Source: an uncultured Prevotella sp. (lineage in GTDB: Bacteria > Bacteroidota > Bacteroidia > Bacteroidales > Bacteroidaceae). From it: a stretch of DNA of 41,570 nt. Under the pieces are notes generated by a model that saw only the letters and a program-made list of their open reading frames with translations, was not told where the DNA came from and ran no database searches. Both the position numbers and the translations under genes were made by a program. Of the stretch, positions 8,595 to 14,768 are shown piece by piece. The stretch covers positions 1 through 41,570 of the forward strand of contig ONQB01000027.1 in the NCBI GenBank assembly GCA_900319905.1. The letters are read 5' to 3'. Numbering within the stretch: position 1 is the first letter of the stretch; every line of letters begins with the position of its first letter.

Positions 8595-9110
8595 ATGCCA
8601 ATCATTGAAACAGTTAAAGGGAAGACTCCTCTATGGGGTGAGCGGTGCTTCATTGCCGACAATGCTACACTGGCCGGCGATATCATCATGGGTGATGACT
8701 GCTCAGTCTGGTATGGAGCGGTGCTACGTGCCGATGTAGACGTCATACGTATCGGCAACCGTGTGAATATTCAAGATTGTGCCTGTATACATCAGACGGG
8801 AGGCCATCCTGTAGTGCTTGAGGATGACGTCAGCATTGGGCATGGTGCTGTCGTCCATGCTGCCACCGTCAGGCGCGGTGCACTCATCGGCATGAATGCT
8901 GTTGTTCTTGACGATGCCGACATTGGCGAGGGGGCTATTGTCGCCGCCGGTGCCGTTGTCTTATCCGGAACCAAAGTTAAGGCCGGTGAACTTTGGGCTG
9001 GTGTACCTGCCAAATGTGTCAAGATAGAAGATCCAGAGAAAGCAAAAGATTTCGCGCGACACTATATGACGATTAAGTCATGGTATAAAGAGATTCCGCC
9101 ATCAAAATGA
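8595..9110 (+). CDS. Gamma-carbonic-anhydrase-like hexapeptide-repeat protein (YrdA type)
   Basis: A 171-aa left-handed beta-helix protein. Hexapeptide repeats run from about residue 15 to 130 (IGNRVNIQD, IGHGAVVHAAT, IGMNAVVLDDADIGEGAIVA). The residues that matter in archaeal Cam are in place: R45 and D47 in LRADVD, Q60 in NIQD, and three candidate zinc histidines H66, H83 and H88. The protein lacks the acidic loop of true Cam, like YrdA/CaiE relatives, so carbonic anhydrase activity is possible but not assured. A C-terminal helix (KAKDFARHYMTIKSWYKE) is typical for these trimers. It lies 17 bp after the YbjQ gene and is followed by a terminator. Confidence 0.88.
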   Translation: MPIIETVKGKTPLWGERCFIADNATLAGDIIMGDDCSVWYGAVLRADVDVIRIGNRVNIQDCACIHQTGGHPVVLEDDVSIGHGAVVHAATVRRGALIGMNAVVLDDADIGEGAIVAAGAVVLSGTKVKAGELWAGVPAKCVKIEDPEKAKDFARHYMTIKSWYKEIPPSK

Positions 9111-9152
9111 CGACATCACGTAGGCCACGGCGGTATGGTAAAGATTGAAACC

Positions 9153-9173
9153 AAACTGCACAAGCAGTTTTTC
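9153..9173 (+). terminator. Rho-independent terminator after the gamma-CA gene
   Basis: A 7-bp stem (AAACTGC at 9153-9159 with GCAGTTT at 9164-9170) around loop ACAA is followed by TTCTTT. It lies 42 bp beyond the stop codon at 9110 and ahead of the tRNA promoter. Confidence 0.7.
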
Positions 9174-9227
9174 TTTAAAGAAACTTAAAATACACATCAT
9201 TAGTACGGCAGTCTGAAAAAAAAGTCT

Positions 9228-9235
9228 TACTTTTG
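9228..9235 (+). promoter_or_regulatory. Promoter -7 element of the tRNA-Ser gene
   Basis: TACTTTTG fits TAnnTTTG and is followed by GCAGTCGC, about 43 bp before the mature tRNA 5' end. No clear TTG is seen at the -33 position. Confidence 0.6.
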
Positions 9236-9277
9236 CAGTCGCATTTGTGAAAAAAGCAGATGGCAGTCAATCAACTT

Positions 9278-9365
9278 GGAAAGATGCTCGAGTGGTTGAA
9301 GAGGCACGCCTGGAAAGCGTGTATACGCCTAAAGCGTATCCGGGGTTCGAATCCCCGTCTTTCCG
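9278..9365 (+). tRNA. tRNA-Ser (anticodon GGA)
   Basis: The 88-nt sequence folds as a class II (long variable arm) tRNA. The acceptor stem GGAAAGA (9278-9284) pairs with TCTTTCC (9358-9364), with discriminator G at 9365. The D arm contains GAGTGGTTGAAGAGG. The anticodon loop CTGGAAA places GGA at 9312-9314, reading UCC/UCU serine codons. A long variable arm (TATACGCCTAAAGCGTAT) is present, and the T loop GGTTCGAATCC is canonical. The 3' CCA is not encoded (GCTTT follows), so it must be added after transcription. Discriminator G and the long variable arm both support serine. Confidence 0.97.
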
Positions 9366-9469
9366 CTTTGTTGATTTGTAATTAGTAAGAACTTAGAGTC
9401 AATAAGTTTTTCGTCTCCAATCATTTTATTTTAATGCTGCACACCGTTTGAAGAAGAGTTTTCTTTAAT

Positions 9470-9750
9470 CTATCTTCTATTTGGTGGCAACGGAGAGTAA
9501 CAAATATCTTCAACATTTTCACATGAAGCCATCCCACATAGACCCATTTGGATGCTTTTGCCTAAAAAATGATAAATAGCCGCAGCCTCTTCAAGTTACA
9601 GCGATTGTTTTATTCCCCAATAAGATACATCTTGATTAACCATCATGAATATTGTAGGTTTATCATCACTGCTCACCACAAATAAGGTTGGCTTGTATGG
9701 TTTGTGACCTGTCTTCAAAGCGGATAAACCATAGGCTCGATAATTTTAAA
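9470..9750 (-). pseudogene. Possible decayed gene with in-frame stop
   Basis: On the minus strand, one frame from about 9750 down to the stop at 9470-9472 reads like real protein (for example GHKPYKPTLFVVSSDDKPTI and later LEEAAAIYHFLGKSIQMGLC) but is broken by a TAA at 9596-9598 and has no start codon near its beginning. I do not recognise the family. It may be the remains of a gene, or a short peptide gene starting at the double ATG before the internal stop. The rest of 9366-9700 shows nothing else. This rests only on the look of the translation, hence low confidence. Confidence 0.3.
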
Positions 9751-9785
9751 TTTAATTCTAAAGAGAATTTTAAATTCCATTTCAA

Positions 9786-9797
9786 GCCGCTTGCGGC
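9786..9797. repeat. GC-rich hairpin at the left edge of the hairpin cluster
   Basis: GCCGC TT GCGGC forms a short perfect hairpin immediately after an AT-rich segment (AATTTTAAATTTAATTC). It begins a chain of hairpins that continues to 10220. Confidence 0.5.
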
Positions 9798-9833
9798 GCC
9801 CATTAAACAAAGAGGACGTTCTATTTGGACGGG

Positions 9834-9863
9834 AGTCCCTTATGACGGAAGCATAAAGGGACT
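9834..9863. repeat. Hairpin AGTCCCTTATG ... CATAAAGGGACT
   Basis: Left arm 9834-9844 and right arm 9852-9863 pair over 11 positions with one bulged base, around the 7-nt loop ACGGAAG. It has no T-run, so it does not look like a terminator. It belongs to the intergenic hairpin cluster that ends at 10220. Confidence 0.6.
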
Positions 9864-9900
9864 TCAGAGGGATACAACTATTCGAAATCTATGTTGTTGT

Positions 9901-10220
9901 AGAACCCCTTAGGGGTTCCGGTATCATAGCGAGGGGATGAGGTGAGCGTAGCGAGCCTCTTCCCCTCGTAGCATAATGGAGGATTAATTAAATCGCTACC
10001 CCCTTGCGGGGTTGCGGCAATGTCAGATTCCCGGCCTATCGTTCATGTCCACTTGGCATGATTTTGTTTCATGGTAAGCACCGTATTTAATATTGCCGCA
10101 ACCCCACAAGGGGGTAGCGAATTATTTTCTGCTCGTCATGGTTACGAGGGGAATCGCATCATTCGCTTCGCTCATTCGCTCATCCCCTCGCTATGTTGCC
10201 GGAACCCCCAAGCGGGTTCT
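9901..10220. repeat. ~320-bp imperfect palindrome built of nested hairpins
   Basis: The left half reappears as reverse complement in the right half. Outer arms: 9901-9940 (AGAACCCCTTAGGGG then TTCCGGTATCATAGCGAG, GGGATGA) pair with 10180-10220 with a few mismatches. Inner arms: 9990-10021 (TCGCTACCCCCTTGCGGGG, TTGCGGCAAT) pair with 10091-10122 almost perfectly. The segments between (9941-9970 against 10144-10179) are also related. The core 10022-10090 is unpaired. Each arm contains smaller hairpins, such as ACCCC-TTA-GGGGT at 9904-9916 and CGAGGGGATGAGG with CCTCTTCCCCTCG around 9930-9968. I see no ORF, no transposase and no clear target-site duplication. A non-autonomous mobile or REP-like element is the likeliest reading; two inverted copies of one unit is an alternative. 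Confidence 0.75.
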
Positions 10221-10386
10221 TGCAATACCATATAGAAATGCCTATTGTGCGGGTGTCATATGACAAAGCAGGGAAAGGTTGGAGGTAAGTGGCTGCCGCT
10301 GGCGCTCCTTGATTTTGTGGATATAGATAATGACGCAGACTCCGGTGCAATCGGTGTCTGCGTCATCAGTAGCATATTCGTGATGA

Positions 10387-12966
10387 TTACATCTCCACCT
10401 GTTTCAAATCCTTATCCAAGGAGCTTGTACCACAGTATATTGAGTAGTGGTGATCAGGGTTGTAGCGCATGGTGTTGGTCGTTACATCCCAGAGTTCAAA
10501 GTTACGCTCCGTGAGTGGAATGACCACAGTTTTTTTCTCACCAGCCTTCAGACTCACCCGTTGGAAAGCACGCAGACTCTTCAGTGGCCCGTCAATGTCT
10601 TCGTTATCCTTGACGTAGACCTGCAGAATCTCCTCGCCGTCACGTTTTCCTGTATTCTCAACGTCCACAATCAGGTTGCCGCCAACTTCTCCCGTCTTCT
10701 CCAACCGAGGTTGTCCCATGGCGAACTGTGTATAGCTCAGTCCATAGCCGAAGGGATAGAGCGCATCGCCCTTGAAATAGCGATAGGTACGGCCTTTCAT
10801 GTCGTAGTTCTCAAACGGTGGCAGCTGCTTGGTGTTGCGATAGAAGGTCACTGGGAGTTTGCCAGAAGGGTTGACTTTGCCAAAGAGTACATCTGCAACA
10901 GCCGTGCCTCCCTCCTGTCCTGGGTACCAGGCTTGCAGGATTGCCTGGCAGCGGTCGGCCTCGGGAGCCAGAGCAATGGCAGCACCTGAGCAGTTGACCA
11001 TAATGATCTGCTTGCCAGCATCGTGCAAGGCTGCGATGAGCCCGCGCTGTACTTTAGGCAGCTCGATGTTGGTGCGGTCGCCACCTGAGAAGCCCTCTAT
11101 GTGTACAGGCATCTCCTCGCCTTCAAGGGCCGGAGAGATACCACCGACAAAGATCACTTTATCGATACCTTTAAGCTGACGGATGGTCTCAGTGTAATCC
11201 ACTGGCTTCTCCGTTCCGAGATTGATCTTCAAGTCGGCATTCCAAGTCTTCACGTAGGCGAACTCCACCCGGATGTCATAGCGCTTGCCAGCCTCCACCT
11301 TCAGAACAGTGTGCGTTGGAAGTGTGCGCCATGTATGTGCTTCTTGTTTGCGTTCATCATTGACATATACCTGAAAGTCGCCACAGCCCTCTACATCGAG
11401 CGCCACTTCGCCGCTCTGTTGAGGGTAGAAGGTAGTGGAGTAGCGGGCAGAGAAATCTTCAATCTTCACACCAGGCGCAAAGTTGTGCATACCCGCCGTA
11501 GTAACGGCGATAGGCTGTGTATAATATTGCGTTGTGATAGGCTTACCCTCCCGTTTGGTGTTATTCCAGAACTCCCCCTTCAGCCCCGTCGTCTTTCCGT
11601 CACGGCATTGGTTGAAGAGTGGCTCGATGACCTTATCGGCTGTGAGATCACAGCCCTTGATATATACCAGGTTTTTGTAGTGGCTACGCAGTCCGTCGAG
11701 GATGTCAATGGTGTGTGTGGGCGTACCGTTATAATTGCCCCACATCATCGGACGGTTGTCAGCGTTGGGTCCGATGACGGCGATGCGCTCGTGGCTCTTG
11801 GGATTGAGAGGCAGAATATTATCACTGTTTTTCAGCAGCACGAGCGACTGTCGCGCCATGTCGAGCGAGAGCTGAGCATGCTCTTTGCTTGAGACAACCG
11901 AAAAGGGAATACGGCTCCATGACACTAATTTTTGGTCATCCATCTCACCGAGGTCAAAACGTCCTTCTAGCAAACGAATCACGTGTTTGTCGACCTCTTT
12001 CTCACTGATGAGTCCACGCCGCACGGCGTCGGGCACAGTCTTGTAGGTGTAGTTGAATCCACACTCCACGTCGGTACCGGCTAACGCTGCACGTGCAGAG
12101 GCGTGCGTGGCGTCGCTCGAAACCTTATGGTTTTCCCATATGTCACTGACAGCACCGCAGTCGCTCACCACCAGGTTTTTGAAGCCCCACTCATCGCGCA
12201 GGATTTGTTGCAGTAACCGAGTGTTGGAACAGCAAGGCTCGTCATCAAGACTCTGATAGGCGCACATCACTTCCCGCACATGGGCGTCCTGGACAAGTGA
12301 TTTGAATGCCGGCAGATAGGTCTCCCACAAGTCTCGTGGCGAGACGTCATTGATGTTGGCCGTATGGCGTGTGCTCTCAGGGCCGCTGTGCACAGCATAG
12401 TGTTTGGCACAGGCCCAGAGCTTGCGGTAACGTGCCGATTCAGGACCTTGCAGTCCTCGCACGACAGCACAGCCCATCACGCTCGTCAGCCAAGGATCCT
12501 CGCCGTAAGTCTCCTGTCCACGACCCCATCGTGGGTCGCGGAAGATATTGACATTGGGTGTCCACACCGAGAGACTGTGAAACTTCTCCACGTCACCGCC
12601 TTGTGCCAGACGGTGATGGTATTGTGCCCGCATCTCGTCGCTGGTGGCAGAGAACACACGATAGAGCAGGTCAGGATTGAACGATGACGCCATGGCAATG
12701 GGCTCCGGAAAGACGGTGACACCTCCAAGATTGGCAACGCCGTGCAGTGCTTCGCTCCACCAATAAAACTTCTTGATGCCCAATCGTGGGATAGCAGGAC
12801 TCTCATCAAGCATCAGCTGTGCTTTCTCCTCAAGCGTCAAACGCCCACAGAGATCAACGGCCCGCTGGTGGGCCGTAAGACTCGGGTCTTGATAGGGTAG
12901 TGTCTGTGCACTCAGGCTAATAGAACTGAGCCAGCAAACGCTTAAAACAAAGTTTCTTAGTTTCAT
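10387..12966 (-). CDS. Exported GH3 beta-glycosidase with PA14 insert (beta-xylosidase/beta-glucosidase type)
   Basis: The 859-aa enzyme should remove terminal beta-linked xylose or glucose from oligosaccharides in the periplasm. It opens with a signal peptide (cleavage near SLSAQT, residue 20-21; no lipobox). The GH3 N-terminal barrel spans about 25-350 with YWWSEALHGV (68-77), FRDPRWGRGQETYGEDP (142-158), the substrate-binding KHY (188-190) and the nucleophile D269 in VVSDCGAVSD. The C-terminal alpha/beta domain (about 365-735) is split by a PA14-like domain at about 460-585. The acid/base is probably one of E615, E617 and E618 in ALEGEEMP. A fibronectin-III-like domain closes the protein. 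WWSEALHGV is common in beta-xylosidases, but specificity is not certain. No SusC/D pair lies nearby, so it is not part of a visible polysaccharide-utilization locus. Confidence 0.93.
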   Translation of the reverse strand: MKLRNFVLSVCWLSSISLSAQTLPYQDPSLTAHQRAVDLCGRLTLEEKAQLMLDESPAIPRLGIKKFYWWSEALHGVANLGGVTVFPEPIAMASSFNPDLLYRVFSATSDEMRAQYHHRLAQGGDVEKFHSLSVWTPNVNIFRDPRWGRGQETYGEDPWLTSVMGCAVVRGLQGPESARYRKLWACAKHYAVHSGPESTRHTANINDVSPRDLWETYLPAFKSLVQDAHVREVMCAYQSLDDEPCCSNTRLLQQILRDEWGFKNLVVSDCGAVSDIWENHKVSSDATHASARAALAGTDVECGFNYTYKTVPDAVRRGLISEKEVDKHVIRLLEGRFDLGEMDDQKLVSWSRIPFSVVSSKEHAQLSLDMARQSLVLLKNSDNILPLNPKSHERIAVIGPNADNRPMMWGNYNGTPTHTIDILDGLRSHYKNLVYIKGCDLTADKVIEPLFNQCRDGKTTGLKGEFWNNTKREGKPITTQYYTQPIAVTTAGMHNFAPGVKIEDFSARYSTTFYPQQSGEVALDVEGCGDFQVYVNDERKQEAHTWRTLPTHTVLKVEAGKRYDIRVEFAYVKTWNADLKINLGTEKPVDYTETIRQLKGIDKVIFVGGISPALEGEEMPVHIEGFSGGDRTNIELPKVQRGLIAALHDAGKQIIMVNCSGAAIALAPEADRCQAILQAWYPGQEGGTAVADVLFGKVNPSGKLPVTFYRNTKQLPPFENYDMKGRTYRYFKGDALYPFGYGLSYTQFAMGQPRLEKTGEVGGNLIVDVENTGKRDGEEILQVYVKDNEDIDGPLKSLRAFQRVSLKAGEKKTVVIPLTERNFELWDVTTNTMRYNPDHHYSIYCGTSSLDKDLKQVEM

Positions 12967-13003
12967 GTTTCAAGTTTTAAATGTTTATGGTCTTATTAAT
13001 AGG

Positions 13004-13011
13004 CAAAAGTA
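13004..13011 (-). promoter_or_regulatory. Promoter -7 element of the GH3 gene
   Basis: On the minus strand this reads TACTTTTG, a perfect TAnnTTTG match, 38 bp upstream of the GH3 start codon. The nearest upstream TTTG lies only 16 bp away, so the -33 element is uncertain. Confidence 0.65.
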
Positions 13012-13139
13012 GACATTTTTTCTAATACAAACTATTCCATTTGTAACTATAACTTTGTATGATGTAAACTTGGAACAAATAATCCCAAATTGTATCTACA
13101 TCTGCTAAGATAGTAGCAATGACCAAAAGCTAATAGTCG

Positions 13140-13147
13140 TACCTTTG
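13140..13147 (+). promoter_or_regulatory. Promoter -7 element ahead of the orphan signal-peptide ORF
   Basis: TACCTTTG fits TAnnTTTG and lies 38 bp before the ATG at 13186, a normal leader length for this group. The promoter being intact suggests that the truncated ORF downstream may still be transcribed. Confidence 0.55.
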
Positions 13148-13185
13148 TCATCATAAATCATTAGCAATAAACTAAAAACGTATTT

Positions 13186-13335
13186 ATGGTTAAGACAATA
13201 CTCTCTTCATTGTTATTGATGCTGACAGCAGTCATGGCATCTGCCCAAATTGCAGCAAATGGGACTGAGGAATTCCGCCGTTACGGGAAAGTGAGACGGT
13301 CGCCACAAAGTAATGAGACGGTCGCCACAAAGTAA
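13186..13335 (+). pseudogene. Orphan signal-peptide ORF truncated by the 22-bp repeat array
   Basis: ATG at 13186 opens a 49-codon frame. Its first 21 residues (MVKTILSSLLLMLTAVMASAQ) are a textbook signal peptide: basic N-terminus, hydrophobic core, and an ASAQ cleavage site. After about 15 more residues (IAANGTEEFRRYGKV) the frame enters the 22-bp tandem repeats and ends at the TAA of the second copy (13333-13335). The simplest reading is the 5' end of a former exported-protein gene whose remainder was lost and replaced by the repeats. A real secreted peptide of about 28 residues cannot be excluded, since a promoter-like element sits upstream. I do not recognise the original family. Confidence 0.5.
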
Positions 13336-13446
13336 TGAGACGGTCGCCACAAAGTAATGAGACGGTCGCCACAAAGTAATGAAACGGTCGCCACAAAGTA
13401 ATGAAACGGTCGCCACAAAGTAACGAAACGGTCGCCACAAAGTAAT
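13293..13446. repeat. Seven tandem copies of a 22-bp repeat
   Basis: The unit GARACGGTCGCCACAAAGTAAY (22 bp with the terminal T or C counted) is repeated seven times without spacers at 13293, 13315, 13337, 13359, 13381, 13403 and 13425. The first four copies carry GAG and the last three GAA; the sixth ends in AAC, the others in AAT. Because 22 is not a multiple of three and each unit contains TAA, no plus-strand frame stays open through the array. There are no spacers, so it is not a CRISPR. It behaves like a minisatellite whose copy number may vary between strains. Confidence 0.95.
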
Positions 13447-13485
13447 AGCGTAATGAAGAGAATGTATCAAAATTGGAGAAGTTCA

Positions 13486-13580
13486 GAAGTCCGGAAGTAA
13501 AGAACTTCAGTCATTACTATGATAACACCTTATTATCAGACAGGTATTCATATGACAGGACTTTAGGACTCCCGGACTTC
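13486..13580. repeat. Inverted repeat GAAGTCCGGAAGT / ACTCCCGGACTTC
   Basis: Arms at 13486-13498 and 13568-13580 are reverse complements with one mismatch, separated by 69 bp of AT-rich sequence. They flank no ORF. The rest of 13447-13720 holds only small hairpins, such as GGGAAAT/ATTTCCC at 13678-13698, and no gene. Confidence 0.5.
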
Positions 13581-13729
13581 TTCATTTTTGCTACATCCTC
13601 TTATTTAATCGTTTAATGTAAAGGAGTACTTTCGAGGGCAAAGCCAATGCAATGGCATTGAATCCCTTCACACATGTGGGAAATAGCTATGATTTCCCTA
13701 TAAAGTTTGCTAAATAATGACCAATTGTC

Positions 13730-13760
13730 TTGTAGGTGCCAATACTTTTTATTAGTTTTG
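13730..13760 (+). promoter_or_regulatory. Promoter of nagB
   Basis: TTG at 13730-13732 and TAGTTTTG at 13753-13760, separated by 20 bp, match the Bacteroidetes -33/-7 promoter with standard spacing. The ATG of nagB follows 33 bp downstream. Confidence 0.75.
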
Positions 13761-13793
13761 CAAACAACACAAATTAATTAAACCTATTCCGCT

Positions 13794-14585
13794 ATGCGAT
13801 TAATTATCGAGCAAGACTATGACCGCCTTTCACAATGGGCAGCCAACCATGTAGTAGAGCGTATCAATGCTTTTCATCCCACGGCCAACCGTCCGTTTGT
13901 GCTGGGTCTGCCTACCGGCAGTTCTCCCGTTGGCATGTATGCGGCATTGGTGAAGGCCAATAAAGAAGGTCGCGTCAGTTTTAAGTACGTCAAGACCTTC
14001 AATATGGATGAGTACGTCGGGCTGCCGGAGAGTCATCCCGAGAGCTACCATAGCTTTATGGCTCGCAATCTCTTTGACCATATTGATTGCCCAAAAGAGA
14101 ACATTCACATCCTCAATGGCAATGCTAAGGATCTTGAGGCCGAATGTGCCCATTACGAGCAGATGATCAAGGACGCCGGAGGCATTGACCTCTTCATCGG
14201 TGGCATCGGTCCCGACGGCCACATTGCTTTCAACGAGCCCTTCTCAAGTCTGGTAAGCCGCACACGCGTCAAGACACTCACCACAGACACCATCATTGCC
14301 AACAGCCGTTTCTTCGATAACGATGTCAACAAAGTACCCAAGCACGCGCTGACCGTCGGCGTGGGTACGGTGATGGATGCCCTCGAGGTGATGATCCTTG
14401 TCAATGGACACCATAAGGCACAGGCCCTCAAAGCTGCTGTGGAAGGTCCGGTCACACAAGCATGGACCATCAGTGCCCTGCAACAGCATGCTCACAGCAT
14501 CATCGTGGCCGACGAACAGGCATGCGATGAGCTGAAGGTGGGCACCTACCGCTATTTCAAAGATATAGAGAAAGACAACCTCTAA
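13794..14585 (+). CDS. nagB: Glucosamine-6-phosphate deaminase
   Basis: Converts glucosamine-6-phosphate to fructose-6-phosphate and ammonia, feeding amino sugars into glycolysis; cytoplasmic. The 263-aa protein matches the E. coli enzyme (266 aa) in length and catalytic positions: D72 in FNMDEYVG, and D141, H143 and E148 in [14 protein letters not shown]. The phosphate loop [11 protein letters not shown] is at 39-49. The C-terminal allosteric region present in E. coli NagB is largely conserved, but the final GlcNAc6P-contacting residues cannot be checked by eye. The gene has its own promoter and appears monocistronic; no nagA is adjacent. Confidence 0.96.
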   Translation: MRLIIEQDYDRLSQWAANHVVERINAFHPTANRPFVLGLPTGSSPVGMYAALVKANKEGRVSFKYVKTFNMDEYVGLPESHPESYHSFMARNLFDHIDCPKENIHILNGNAKDLEAECAHYEQMIKDAGGIDLFIGGIGPDGHIAFNEPFSSLVSRTRVKTLTTDTIIANSRFFDNDVNKVPKHALTVGVGTVMDALEVMILVNGHHKAQALKAAVEGPVTQAWTISALQQHAHSIIVADEQACDELKVGTYRYFKDIEKDNL

Positions 14586-14768
14586 GTAATCCATCAATAG
14601 AGATCAGGACTGATCAGTCTTATCAATCCAATCAATAATGGTTGGGAAGGCAGAGAAAGCAACGACGCCAAGACGTCCACAGCGGCAGTCTAAATAAACA
14701 ACCTGCAAGATGTGCTTCTTTGCCTTCCTAATTTGTTTCTGTTTCATTTCTTAATCATACTATTAACT

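Noticed and set aside
9688-9912. 74-aa plus-strand ORF
   Set aside because: It runs through hairpins and AT-rich sequence, has no promoter and no recognisable domain; the composition is not protein-like.
10387-12966. Polysaccharide-utilization locus around the GH3 enzyme
   Set aside because: No SusC/SusD, regulator or other glycosidase lies next to it; nagB is an unrelated amino-sugar gene with its own promoter.
13293-13446. CRISPR array
   Set aside because: The copies are head-to-tail with no spacers, the unit is only 22 bp and no cas genes are present.
13213-13470. 85-aa minus-strand ORF with a 22-residue repeat (YFVATVSLLCGDR...)
   Set aside because: It is only the translation of the 22-bp tandem array; the period is one codon per base of the unit, and there is no promoter or known domain. 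Similar spurious proteins arise wherever such arrays are translated.
14608-14619. Perfect 12-bp palindrome GACTGATCAGTC after nagB
   Set aside because: Single occurrence, no loop for a terminator and no T-run; could be chance.
14712-14768. GTG start giving a 922-aa helicase with a hydrophobic N-terminus
   Set aside because: The extra 19 residues look like a chance hydrophobic stretch; the ATG at 14769 starts just before the conserved helicase N-terminus.
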